Assembly (NCBI GenBank): GCA_947448305.1
Contig: CANFME010000010.1
Span: 1 to 39,628 of the forward strand
Reading direction: 5' to 3'
Origin: Burkholderiaceae bacterium
Lineage (GTDB): Bacteria; Pseudomonadota; Gammaproteobacteria; Burkholderiales; Burkholderiaceae
Length of the DNA stretch: 39,628 nt
Positions 17,325-25,705 of the stretch are shown here, in pieces. The notes below the pieces were generated by a model. The model was not told where the DNA came from. It did no database searches and was given only the letters and a program-made list of their open reading frames with translations. Position 1 is the first letter of the stretch. The number at the start of each line of letters is the position of its first letter. Both the position numbers and the translations under genes were made by a program.

Positions 17325-20300
17325 ATGCTTCAAAAGCTTCAAAAACTTCAACTAGACAAACTTTTTGCAACCGGAAAAAAGTTCATTATCTATTCTACCT
17401 ACTTCGCTGTAGGAGTCGCCTTATTTGTCGCCATTTTTTCTCAAATTGTGGTCAGATTTCTTTTGTGGCCACTAGTCCCCAATTATCTACCTCAAATTAA
17501 TCAATTCATTAGTCAATCAATTAGTGCTGATTTTCAAATCGGTGAATTAAAAACATCATGGAAAGATTACCGTCCCGCATTTACGATCAAAAATATCCAA
17601 ATATCAAACCCAGTGGAAGTGGTAAATTCAATTAATAAAATTGGATTAACTCAAAATCATTTATTAGATATACCCCAAGTTGACGGAGTAATTAACTGGA
17701 ATAGTATTTGGGAGTTGTCTCCTCATTTTCAGTATTTATCCTCTCAAGGTGTAAAGATACTCTTATCTAGAAATCCTAAAGGGACTTGGAACATAGGAGG
17801 AGTTACTATTCACCCAAGTAGTCAAGATTCTCAAATGCTTTCTTGGATCATGAGTGAAAGTCATTTGCATATCGGAGATCTCCTCCTCGAGATTCATGAT
17901 CAGTTTGAAGAGGCTGCTAATTTTTCCCTAAAAGTTGAAGCAATAAATCTCAAAAACGAGAGCTTTGACCACCTCTTCGACCTGAAATTAAGTTCTGAGG
18001 ATTTAAACGGGTATCTCAATGCAAAAGGCGAATTTAAACATCGTTTTGGCGCAAGCAAAACAAATATCAAAAATTGGGAGGGGCACTTTAACTGGTCAAT
18101 TGATAATCTTGATATCAAGCAAATTTTAGATTTGACGAATATTCCAGCTCGAGGAAAAATTGGTGGGTTTGAATTCCGAGGTGAATATGACCTTTTCTTT
18201 GGTGGTCTAACCAAAGGGACCACTTTTTTAAACGCAGACGATATTAATTTTTATTGGAAAAACTCAAAAAATAATTTATTACTCAAGCATCTCAATACTC
18301 AATTGGAACATCGGATTGAAGATAATCAACAAGTTTTATCTACCAAAAATTTTCAGTGGAGTACAAGCAATACAAAAAATCCTGATACTTCTTTGACGGA
18401 TATTGAACTTAAATTTGCCATACCAAATACCAGTAATGAATTCACCCATCTTTCTATACAAACGCCGCATTTAAAATTAGAACCTATCAATCAATTAGCC
18501 CTCAGCCTTCCTTTGCCAAGTCAATGGTTAAAAACTTTGAGAGATTTAGCAATACATGGGGAGGTTAAAGATTTAGTCGCAAAATATAATTACCATCCCT
18601 CTACCTTGGATAAATTGAAGTCAAGTATCAATCCACAACCCACTATTGAATTTCATGGAATGCTTAGGGGAGTTGGTTGGAATGAAATTGCTTCGTTGAT
18701 TCCTGGTATTCAAAATCTCAATGGGGAAATTTCTGGTACGGACTCTTCGGGTCATATTATTATCAATTCACCTCAAATTCGAGTTCAAGCTGGTGATTTC
18801 ATCACTGCAAAAAACCTTGACTTTGAGGAGGCGAAAGGGACATTAGATTGGCACCATAACAATGATAAGAGTTTAGATGTGCAATTAAGTGACCTTGTCA
18901 TTGCGAATAAAATGCTAAGTCTTCAAGGGGCCGTTAAGTACATTCTGCCGGTTAAAGGGGGCAAAGGAAAAATAAACCTCAATATGAGTCTGAATAATAC
19001 GCAACTTCCTTATTTAATGAATTTATTACCAAATACTATCTCGGTTGAAGCGCTGAAATATATTCAAGGGACTATTATCGACGGAACTCTAGCGTCGGGG
19101 AACATTACGATTGAAGGGGATCCGAAGGATATTCCTTTCAGTAAAGAATCTAGCAGCAAGTTTTTAATCTCTTCCCAATTCAAAAACGTAACGTTTAGGC
19201 CCTTACCTACTAGAAATGAGATTCCGGGTGAATGGTTACCGATTGAAAAGGTAGATGCAACATTATCGATCAAGAATGAATTGCTTACAGTGCAAATTCC
19301 CACAGGTCAATTTAAAAATACCATTGCCAAAAATTTTAATGTGGCGATGAACTTAAAATCTCAGCCAACAAGGCTTGAAGTAAATGGAAATGTGAATGGC
19401 CTCGCTAGTGATTTTACGAAATATATCCTAGCCTCTCCAATTGGTTTTAAATATAAAGAGTCCTTGGATACGCTTGATATGAGTGGTGATGCCAGCTTAA
19501 AACTATCGATCTTAGAGACCTTCCAAGCTTCAAACCCTACTCGAGTTCAAGCAGATTTATCTTTAACCAATAACCAAATTCGTTTTAAGGATTTACCCGC
19601 TGGCAATATCAGTACTGGGAACGTTCTTCTAGATCAAAAAGGAATTAAAACAATTAATATTTTAGGTAATTGGTTGGGTGGCCCAATTGCCGTTAAAAGT
19701 AATAACAAACTCATTGAAGTTGCAGGTAATTTGGATGCCAGTAAATTGATGGAGGCAGTGGGGGTGGCAGTTCCAGGATTAAATAAATCGGTTAAAAACT
19801 ATTTAAAAGGGAACTTAAACTATCAAAGTAGTTTTACAACAGATAGTGGTAGTTTTACAAATGCTACAAGCTTTGATTTGCGTCAAGTACAACTTGATTT
19901 TCCAGAGCCTATTGTTAAATCTATGGGGACTCCCATGTTGGGAAATCTCAAATTATCTGCGAATAACGGTGTATTAGATTGGCAGTTTAAATTAGATAAT
20001 CTCATCCAATCTACTGGTTCGGTCAAAGATGATTTAGTAATGAAACATGCCCTAGCAATCGGTAATACTTTATTACCACAGGTCGATAAAGGTTTGAAAA
20101 TCCATCTGGATGTTGCTTCTTTAAATATGGACAAATGGAACCAGTTACTAGAAAAGCCGAAAAAAATTGATAGTTTGGACGACGCTAAATCTCTGTCAAA
20201 AGAAGTTCCTCCCATTGATATTCAAGCGAAGATTAAAACACTCTTCATCGCTAATAAAAAAATTGAAGACCTAACACTATTAGCTTCTCATAAGCAAAAT

Positions 20301-21413
20301 AAATGGAAAGCGAGTATTTCTTCACCATTGGCTGTTGGTGAACTCGAATGGATTGATCCTGGTAGCGCACATCCTTCTGGTGCAATAAATGCGAAATTTT
20401 CTAAATTAACTATCCCCAATAATGAATCTAAAGAATCCATTACAAGGGGCATCGAAAACTCTTCACAGCAGATGCCTGAGCTTGATATTCAGGTAAATGA
20501 TTTTGCATTAGGTAATAAACACTTTGGTGAATTAAATGTTCTCGCCACCGCAAAAGAGAATACTTGGATTTTGCAAAAATTGAACATTAAAAATCCCAAT
20601 GGTATTTTTGATGCAACGGGCAAGTGGGAGTTTAAAGCAAATAATGAACCAAGTAGAACTTATTTAGACTTTGTTGTAACGTCAAATAACACAGGTGAAT
20701 TATTAAGCTCTTTAGGATATGCTGAAGTTCTTGCAAACGGTAAAAGTAATTTGTCAGGTGCTATTTCTTGGGCAGGGGCACCCTTTGCATTCAGTACAAA
20801 AACCTTAAACGGTAACCTAAAATTTGATGTAGAAAATGGGAAAGTTCTTCAGGTTGATACTGGTGCTGCAAGGTTATTAGGAATTCTAAGTTTACAAGGA
20901 CTTTTTAAATTTGCGACCTTAAATTTTTCTGGCAGTGTTGGAGAAGTACTCACAACAGGCACTTCCTTTGATAAAGTTTCCGCTAGTGCATCGATACGGC
21001 GAGGCAATCTTCAAACTAAGGACTTTGAAATGATGACTACTCCAGCAAAAATTTCCATGTCTGGAGAGGTTAATCTGAATCAAGAAACGCAGGATCTACG
21101 AGTTATTATTTATCCAAGAATTAATTTAGGTTCCGCAGGACTAGCGGTCTTGTATTTTACAAACCCAATCATTGGACTTGGGACCATGCTCGGGCAATAT
21201 CTTTTATCATCTGGTGTAAACAAAGCCCTACAGTCTGACTACCTCATTCAAGGGAGTTGGCAAAATCCTGAAGTTATTCCGCTTGATCAAAATGGTAAGC
21301 CCGTTGATCCTGAGGCACTTAAAACGATTCGTAGGAAAAACATATTAAATGAAACTCCTGGTAAGCCTCCTGAAGCTGACATGTCACCAAATTCCCCTAG
21401 TAAAGAACCTTAA
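17325..21413 (+). CDS. yhdP: YhdP-family AsmA-like envelope protein
   Basis: This large protein of 1362 residues belongs to the YhdP branch of AsmA-like proteins. In E. coli, YhdP, TamB and YdbH bridge the periplasm and are implicated in phospholipid movement to the outer membrane. One N-terminal membrane anchor spans roughly residues 22–47, with a basic cytosolic stretch before it. The rest is predicted periplasmic, rich in alternating beta-strand segments. The C-terminal AsmA-like part has NLNQETQDLRVIIYPRINLG, NPIIGLGTMLGQYLL and YLIQGSWQNPEV, typical of YhdP. I chose ATG 17325; an in-frame TTG at 17301 is less likely. It is divergent from glnE (109 bp), with the nitrilase and tldD genes downstream, as in other Burkholderiales. 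Confidence 0.88.
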   Translation: MLQKLQKLQLDKLFATGKKFIIYSTYFAVGVALFVAIFSQIVVRFLLWPLVPNYLPQINQFISQSISADFQIGELKTSWKDYRPAFTIKNIQISNPVEVVNSINKIGLTQNHLLDIPQVDGVINWNSIWELSPHFQYLSSQGVKILLSRNPKGTWNIGGVTIHPSSQDSQMLSWIMSESHLHIGDLLLEIHDQFEEAANFSLKVEAINLKNESFDHLFDLKLSSEDLNGYLNAKGEFKHRFGASKTNIKNWEGHFNWSIDNLDIKQILDLTNIPARGKIGGFEFRGEYDLFFGGLTKGTTFLNADDINFYWKNSKNNLLLKHLNTQLEHRIEDNQQVLSTKNFQWSTSNTKNPDTSLTDIELKFAIPNTSNEFTHLSIQTPHLKLEPINQLALSLPLPSQWLKTLRDLAIHGEVKDLVAKYNYHPSTLDKLKSSINPQPTIEFHGMLRGVGWNEIASLIPGIQNLNGEISGTDSSGHIIINSPQIRVQAGDFITAKNLDFEEAKGTLDWHHNNDKSLDVQLSDLVIANKMLSLQGAVKYILPVKGGKGKINLNMSLNNTQLPYLMNLLPNTISVEALKYIQGTIIDGTLASGNITIEGDPKDIPFSKESSSKFLISSQFKNVTFRPLPTRNEIPGEWLPIEKVDATLSIKNELLTVQIPTGQFKNTIAKNFNVAMNLKSQPTRLEVNGNVNGLASDFTKYILASPIGFKYKESLDTLDMSGDASLKLSILETFQASNPTRVQADLSLTNNQIRFKDLPAGNISTGNVLLDQKGIKTINILGNWLGGPIAVKSNNKLIEVAGNLDASKLMEAVGVAVPGLNKSVKNYLKGNLNYQSSFTTDSGSFTNATSFDLRQVQLDFPEPIVKSMGTPMLGNLKLSANNGVLDWQFKLDNLIQSTGSVKDDLVMKHALAIGNTLLPQVDKGLKIHLDVASLNMDKWNQLLEKPKKIDSLDDAKSLSKEVPPIDIQAKIKTLFIANKKIEDLTLLASHKQNKWKASISSPLAVGELEWIDPGSAHPSGAINAKFSKLTIPNNESKESITRGIENSSQQMPELDIQVNDFALGNKHFGELNVLATAKENTWILQKLNIKNPNGIFDATGKWEFKANNEPSRTYLDFVVTSNNTGELLSSLGYAEVLANGKSNLSGAISWAGAPFAFSTKTLNGNLKFDVENGKVLQVDTGAARLLGILSLQGLFKFATLNFSGSVGEVLTTGTSFDKVSASASIRRGNLQTKDFEMMTTPAKISMSGEVNLNQETQDLRVIIYPRINLGSAGLAVLYFTNPIIGLGTMLGQYLLSSGVNKALQSDYLIQGSWQNPEVIPLDQNGKPVDPEALKTIRRKNILNETPGKPPEADMSPNSPSKEP

Positions 21414-21427
21414 ATGGATAACTTCAT

Positions 21428-22237
21428 ATGATTAAAGTCGCTAGTATTCAAATGGTTTCAAGCTCAAACCCCCTAGATAATTTTGGCTCAGCTGAACGAT
21501 TAATTGAACAATGTGCGAAAAATGGTGCAAAAATTGTTGTACTCCCTGAGTATTTTTGTCTTTTGGGTCAAAACGATCGCCAAAAGTTGAGCATTCAGGA
21601 AGAGTTTGGATCTGGCCCCATGCAGGAGAAGCTAGCCGACTTCGCAAGAACTTACCAAATATATTTGGTTGCTGGAACTTTACCTATTAGCTCAAATGAT
21701 CCGGATCGGGTCTGGAATAGTACTTTGGTATTCAACCCAGAAGGCAAAATAGTTGCTAGATACAACAAGATTCATTTATTTTCATTTAGTAAAGGAAGTG
21801 AAAGCTATAACGAATCATTGACCCTACAAAAGGGTCTAGAACCGCAGACATTCCTGGTTAATGAGAACCATGAAACATGGTGTTTTGGCTTAAGTATTTG
21901 TTATGACATTCGTTTTCCTGAGTTGTATAGAGTTATGGGTCAAGTAGATTGCCACCTCATACCGGCTGCTTTCACCTATACAACGGGTAGTGCGCACTGG
22001 GAAATCTTACTCAGAGCACGTGCTATTGAAAACCAATGCTATGTTTTGGCATCTGCTCAGGGTGGTTTACATGATAACGGTCGCAAAACCTGGGGGCATT
22101 CGATGCTGATCTCACCGTGGGGAGAAATTTCAACTCAACTAGAAAACGGTGAAGGTTTTATACTTGGAGAACTAAATCGTCAAGAATTAGAGGATGTAAG
22201 AGCAAATTTGCCAGCGCTATCTCACCGTACACTTTAA
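21428..22237 (+). CDS. Nitrilase-superfamily amidase (Nit1/deaminated glutathione amidase-like)
   Basis: This is a carbon–nitrogen hydrolase with the complete Glu-Lys-Cys triad: Glu41 in VVLPEYF, Lys114 in RYNKIHLF and Cys158 in SICYDIRFPELYR. RARAIENQCYVLASAQGG and WGHSMLISPWGEI are further family signatures. The 269-residue length and the C-terminal HRT segment fit the Nit1/YbeM group, whose characterised members hydrolyse deaminated glutathione as metabolite repair. Omega-amidase (Nit2) is the main alternative. It lies 14 bp after yhdP and 6 bp before tldD, so the three are probably one transcript. No signal peptide is present, so it is cytoplasmic. Confidence 0.88.
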   Translation: MIKVASIQMVSSSNPLDNFGSAERLIEQCAKNGAKIVVLPEYFCLLGQNDRQKLSIQEEFGSGPMQEKLADFARTYQIYLVAGTLPISSNDPDRVWNSTLVFNPEGKIVARYNKIHLFSFSKGSESYNESLTLQKGLEPQTFLVNENHETWCFGLSICYDIRFPELYRVMGQVDCHLIPAAFTYTTGSAHWEILLRARAIENQCYVLASAQGGLHDNGRKTWGHSMLISPWGEISTQLENGEGFILGELNRQELEDVRANLPALSHRTL

Positions 22238-22243
22238 TCATTT

Positions 22244-23698
22244 ATGACCATATATCAAGATCCTGCTTTACAAAGTGCGAAGACTCTACTGCTAGAACCA
22301 GGTGGAATTTCAGAAATTGACTTACAAACTGCACTTAGTACCATGTATCAACATCGCTTGGATGATGCGGACTTGTATTTTCAGCATACACGTAATGAGT
22401 CTTGGAGTTTAGAGGAAGGGATTGTCAAATCTGGTCACTTTAGCATTGATCAAGGTGTGGGCGTGAGAGCCATTTCTGGTGAGAAAACGGCCTTTGCCTA
22501 TGCAGATGAAATCAATTTAGACACGCTAATGCAAGCTGCGCGCTCAACGCGGGTCATTGGCCCAACTGGCGGTAAAAAGAAAATTATTTTGGGCGCGCAT
22601 CAAGATACTAGTCGCTCCTTGTTGTATCACGCTCAAGATCCAATCTTAAGTTTACCTACTGAAGCCAAAATTGCCTTATTAGAAAAAATCGAGCGCAGAG
22701 CAAGTGCCAAAGATCCAAGAGTTGTGCAAGTGATGGCAAGTTTAGCGGGGGAGTTTGATGTCATTCTGGTTGCTCGGGCGAATGGTAAATTAGTTGCTGA
22801 TATAAGGCCTTTAGTACGCGTTTCGATTACAGTAATTGTCGAACAAAATGGTCGCAGAGAAATGGGTAGTGCAGGCGGCGGCGGTCGGACTAACTATTCC
22901 TACTTTACGGATGACAGAATAGATAACTGGGTTGATCAAGCAGTGCATGCTGCATTAGTTAATTTAGATTCAAGACCGGCGCCAGCAGGAGCAATGACAG
23001 TTGTGATGGGGCCAGGATGGCCTGGAGTGTTACTCCACGAGGCAATTGGTCATGGTTTAGAGGGTGATTTCAATCGTAAAGGATCCTCTGCGTTCTCTGG
23101 AAAAATGGGACAACGAGTCGCTGCTAAAGGCGTAACTATTGTTGATGATGGTACTTTAGATGGTCGACGTGGCTCATTAAATGTCGATGATGAGGGTAAT
23201 ACTACGCAGTGCACAACCTTAATTGAAAATGGCATTTTAAAAGGCTATATGCAAGATAGCTTAAATGCTCGCTTAATGAAAATGCCAATTACAGGTAATG
23301 GTCGACGTGAAAGTTACGCATCTCTGCCCCTCCCTAGAATGACTAACACCTATATGCTTGGTGGGGATAAGGATCCTGCGGAAATCTTAGCGAGTCTTGA
23401 CAAAGGTTTATACGCGCTCAATTTTGGGGGTGGTCAGGTTGATATCACGAGCGGAAAATTTGTTTTTGCGGCAACGGAGGCCTATTGGGTCGAAAACGGC
23501 AAGATTCAATACCCGGTCAAAGGTGCCACAATTATAGGTAGTGGTCCGGAGTCTCTCAAGCAAATCACGATGATCGGTAATGACCTAAAGTTAGACGATG
23601 GTGTGGGTGTTTGCGGTAAAGATGGGCAGAGTGTCCCTGTTGGCGTCGGACAACCTACTTTAAGATTAGAAGGGATGGTCGTTGGAGGAAGTGTTTAA
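22244..23698 (+). CDS. tldD: Metalloprotease TldD
   Basis: TldD forms a heterodimeric zinc protease with TldE (PmbA). The E. coli pair degrades unfolded peptides and processes microcin B17 and CcdA. The 484-residue protein has the zinc motif HEAIGH (265–270) followed by GLEGDFNRKGSSAFSG. It also has DDGTLDGRRGSLNVDDEGN, QDSLNARLM and the C-terminal GGGQVDITSGKFVFAATEAYWVENG region. No tldE is in the window, so the partner must be elsewhere. ATG 22244 follows the amidase stop by 6 bp. Downstream comes the aroG attenuator, without a visible terminator of its own between the tldD stop and the leader peptide. Confidence 0.95.
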   Translation: MTIYQDPALQSAKTLLLEPGGISEIDLQTALSTMYQHRLDDADLYFQHTRNESWSLEEGIVKSGHFSIDQGVGVRAISGEKTAFAYADEINLDTLMQAARSTRVIGPTGGKKKIILGAHQDTSRSLLYHAQDPILSLPTEAKIALLEKIERRASAKDPRVVQVMASLAGEFDVILVARANGKLVADIRPLVRVSITVIVEQNGRREMGSAGGGGRTNYSYFTDDRIDNWVDQAVHAALVNLDSRPAPAGAMTVVMGPGWPGVLLHEAIGHGLEGDFNRKGSSAFSGKMGQRVAAKGVTIVDDGTLDGRRGSLNVDDEGNTTQCTTLIENGILKGYMQDSLNARLMKMPITGNGRRESYASLPLPRMTNTYMLGGDKDPAEILASLDKGLYALNFGGGQVDITSGKFVFAATEAYWVENGKIQYPVKGATIIGSGPESLKQITMIGNDLKLDDGVGVCGKDGQSVPVGVGQPTLRLEGMVVGGSV

Positions 23699-23700
23699 TT

Positions 23701-23730
23701 TTTCTGTGTCGACTTCTTTTTGTGTTAAAT
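23701..23730 (+). promoter_or_regulatory. Possible promoter of the aroG leader transcript
   Basis: TTTCTG (23701–23706) and TTAAAT (23725–23730), 18 bp apart, form a weak sigma-70-like pair. Its start point would fall at or next to the leader ATG at 23738. The -35 is poor, and read-through from tldD is an alternative source of the transcript. Confidence 0.3.
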
Positions 23731-23737
23731 TAATTAC

Positions 23738-23800
23738 ATGAACTCAGAAAAATTTTACTTCTTTAGCTTTTGGATCTCAGACTTGGCGGTCGAGAGGTAA
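23738..23800 (+). CDS. Aromatic-rich leader peptide of the aroG attenuator
   Basis: This is a 20-codon open frame ending in TAA at 23798–23800, too short for routine gene calling. Codons 6–12 read FYFFSFW: four Phe, one Tyr and one Trp among seven consecutive codons. The 3' codons (TTG GCG GT) also form one arm of the antiterminator. The composition matches leader peptides such as PheL, but it samples all three aromatic amino acids, as suits DAHP synthase at the head of the common pathway. No Shine–Dalgarno sequence precedes the ATG, and an in-frame stop lies just upstream, so 23738 is the only start. Translation is inferred from position, composition and RNA structure. Confidence 0.8.
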   Translation: MNSEKFYFFSFWISDLAVER

Positions 23801-23853
23801 GGGTTTTAAGTAAATTCCTACAATCTACCGCCAAATAAAGGCGGTTTTTTTTT
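23775..23853 (+). promoter_or_regulatory. Transcription attenuator of aroG (competing RNA hairpins)
   Basis: Three mutually exclusive pairings can be drawn. The pause or anti-antiterminator hairpin is 23775–23795 (TCTC-A-GAC, loop TTGGCG, GTC-GAGA). The antiterminator pairs TTGGCGGT (23783–23790) with its perfect complement ACCGCCAA (23827–23834), extendable by AGA (23793–23795) with TCT (23824–23826). The terminator pairs ACCGCC (23827–23832) with GGCGGT (23840–23845). If the ribosome stalls at the aromatic codons, arm 23783–23790 is free and the antiterminator forms. If it reaches the stop codon it covers that arm, and the terminator forms. This is the classical trp/phe attenuation logic. 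Confidence 0.82.
23827..23853 (+). terminator. Rho-independent terminator of the aroG attenuator
   Basis: A six-base-pair GC-rich stem, ACCGCC/GGCGGT, with the 7-nt loop AAATAAA is followed by nine T (23845–23853). It lies 32 bp before the aroG ATG and after the leader peptide stop, where a conditional terminator is expected. Confidence 0.88.
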
Positions 23854-23884
23854 GCTGTATTTTTAATTGTTGAAAGATTTTGCT

Positions 23885-25006
23885 ATGAACGATAAAGCTT
23901 TAAGCACCCAGGAAAATTGGTACGCTAGTATCGATAAAACATCTTCTACAGACGATGAGCGTATCAAAAATATCAGCGTACTCCCACCACCTGAGCATTT
24001 AATCCGTTTTTTCCCAATCTTGGGAACACCCATTGAAAAATTGATTCGTCATACAAGAAAGTCGATTCGGGAAATCATTCATGGCAAAGACGATCGTTTA
24101 TTAGTGATTATTGGCCCCTGTTCCATCCATGATCCAGTCGCTGCTGTTGAGTATGCTAAACGTTTATTGGAAGTTCGTGATCATTACAAAAATGATTTAG
24201 AAATTGTGATGCGCGTTTATTTTGAAAAGCCAAGAACTACTGTCGGTTGGAAGGGCTTAATTAATGACCCTTACTTAGATGGCAGTTTCAAGATTGAAGA
24301 GGGATTGCGCTATGCAAGGCAATTACTCATGGAAATCAATCGCTTAGGCATGCCCGCAGGTAGTGAGTTTTTAGATGTGATTTCTCCCCAATATATTGGA
24401 GATTTAATTTCTTGGGGAGCGATTGGTGCGCGTACGACCGAGTCTCAAATCCATCGCGAGCTAGCATCTGGTCTATCAGCACCGATTGGTTTTAAAAATG
24501 GCACAGACGGCAATATCAAAATTGCGACCGATGCGATTCAAGCGGCTGCCCGTGGCCACCATTTCTTGTCAGTCCATAAAAATGGCCAAGTAGCGATTGT
24601 AGAAACTTCAGGAAATGAAGACTGTCACGTCATTTTACGTGGTGGAAAAGCGCCTAATTATGATGCAAAAAGCGTTGCTGCTGCCTGCGAAGACTTGGTT
24701 GCTGCTAAATTAAACCCATCCTTGATGATTGATTTTTCACATGCGAACTCCAGTAAACAACATGAAAGACAAGTTGATGTTGCCAGAGATGTTGCCGAGC
24801 AATTAGCAAACCATTCTGATTCTATTTTCGGTGTCATGATTGAAAGTCACTTGAACGGCGGAGCGCAAAAATTCACACCAGGTAAAGACGATCCAGCTAA
24901 ATTAGAGTTTGGTAAGAGTATTACTGATGCTTGTATCGACTGGGATGACTCATTGAAAGTTCTAGAAATCTTAGCAAATGGCGTCAAAGCAAGAAGAAAG
25001 AAATAA
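23885..25006 (+). CDS. aroG: 3-deoxy-D-arabino-heptulosonate 7-phosphate synthase (DAHP synthase, class I)
   Basis: This enzyme condenses phosphoenolpyruvate and erythrose 4-phosphate in the first step of the shikimate pathway. The 373-residue protein has GPCSIHDP (77–84), MRVYFEKPRTTVGWKGLINDP (109–129), GARTTESQIHRELASGLSAPIGFKNGTDG and ILRGGKAPNYD. SHANSSKQHERQ and the C-terminal SHLNGGAQKF follow, all typical of the AroF/G/H type I-alpha family. The long N-terminal extension that carries allosteric sites in this family is present. Which amino acid inhibits it cannot be read safely from sequence; the gene symbol refers to the family. ATG 23885 is used; TTG 23867 is in frame but lies close to the terminator. 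Expression appears controlled by the upstream attenuator. Confidence 0.95.
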   Translation: MNDKALSTQENWYASIDKTSSTDDERIKNISVLPPPEHLIRFFPILGTPIEKLIRHTRKSIREIIHGKDDRLLVIIGPCSIHDPVAAVEYAKRLLEVRDHYKNDLEIVMRVYFEKPRTTVGWKGLINDPYLDGSFKIEEGLRYARQLLMEINRLGMPAGSEFLDVISPQYIGDLISWGAIGARTTESQIHRELASGLSAPIGFKNGTDGNIKIATDAIQAAARGHHFLSVHKNGQVAIVETSGNEDCHVILRGGKAPNYDAKSVAAACEDLVAAKLNPSLMIDFSHANSSKQHERQVDVARDVAEQLANHSDSIFGVMIESHLNGGAQKFTPGKDDPAKLEFGKSITDACIDWDDSLKVLEILANGVKARRKK

Positions 25007-25041
25007 TCGATAGTTAGGTATGTTGTAACTAAAAACAATAG

Positions 25042-25070
25042 ATGGTCGATCGATTTGGTCGACCATTTTT
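25042..25070 (+). terminator. Rho-independent terminator after aroG
   Basis: ATGGTCGA (25042–25049) and TCGACCAT (25059–25066) form an 8-bp stem with a 9-nt loop followed by a T-run to 25070. Adenines upstream (25031–25035) make it possibly weakly bidirectional for the convergent adenosyltransferase gene. Confidence 0.8.
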
Positions 25071-25075
25071 CTTGG

Positions 25076-25099
25076 TTACTTACTTAGTTACTTACTTAG
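25076..25099. repeat. 12-bp perfect tandem duplication at the adenosyltransferase stop
   Basis: TTACTTACTTAG occurs twice head to tail (25076–25087 and 25088–25099). The second copy contains the stop codon of the minus-strand gene and the first repeats it just downstream. Confidence 0.9.
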
Positions 25100-25658
25100 G
25101 AGGTTTTGTGTGATTCCACATTACATCACTACCGCCAGAACTGAGATTTAAAAATCTAGCTAAGACAAATAACAAATCAGATAAGCGATTCGTGTATTGC
25201 CTAGGTGCATCGTTAATCACTTCAAGGTTACCAAGAGCCACGATAGATCGTTCTGCTCTTCTACAGATAGTGCGGCAAATATGGGCTTGAGCGGCAATCC
25301 GAGTCCCGCCAGGAAGAATAAATTCAGCTAATTTAGGAAGTTGTGCATTGTAGTGCTCTAAATAGTCATCTAGCCTCAGCACGTGCTCTTCTTTTAATAA
25401 TTCAAAGTTAGGAATACACAACTCACCGCCCAAATCAAATAAATCATGCTGAATTTGGTGAAAAATTGCTTTTAATTCTGCTTCTACCGAAGGTGGAAAG
25501 GCCTCTGTTAGTAGGAGGCCAATGTGGGAATTTAGCTCATCGACATCACCCATAGCGCACACGCGCAAATGATCTTTGAAGACCCTAGAACCATCACCTA
25601 GACCAGTTTCACCTGTATCTCCAGTGCGCGTCGCAATTTGAGTTAGTCGATTTCCCAT
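25092..25658 (-). CDS. Cob(I)yrinic acid a,c-diamide adenosyltransferase, PduO type
   Basis: The PduO/MMAB-type adenosyltransferase transfers the adenosyl group of ATP to cob(I)alamin to make coenzyme B12. The 188-residue protein has the N-terminal ATP-binding motif TRTGDTGETGLGDGSR (10–25), then GDVDELNSHIGLLL. The helix-bundle motifs RTICRRAERSIVALG and YTNRLSDLLFVLARF carry the conserved Arg, Glu and Asn residues. The protein is close to the usual family length. It is divergent from glcD, with 47 bp between the starts, and convergent with aroG. No cobalamin riboswitch was seen upstream, where there is too little room for one. No B12-dependent enzyme is in the window. Confidence 0.93.
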   Translation of the reverse strand: MGNRLTQIATRTGDTGETGLGDGSRVFKDHLRVCAMGDVDELNSHIGLLLTEAFPPSVEAELKAIFHQIQHDLFDLGGELCIPNFELLKEEHVLRLDDYLEHYNAQLPKLAEFILPGGTRIAAQAHICRTICRRAERSIVALGNLEVINDAPRQYTNRLSDLLFVLARFLNLSSGGSDVMWNHTKPPK

Positions 25659-25705
25659 ACAATATGATTATATGCTGAAATTATCTTACCCCTAGAAGAG
25701 AAATT

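Noticed and set aside
17285-17500. 71-codon frame overlapping the start of yhdP on the same strand
   Set aside because: It mostly overlaps yhdP in another frame, has no ribosome-binding site and no recognisable sequence features.
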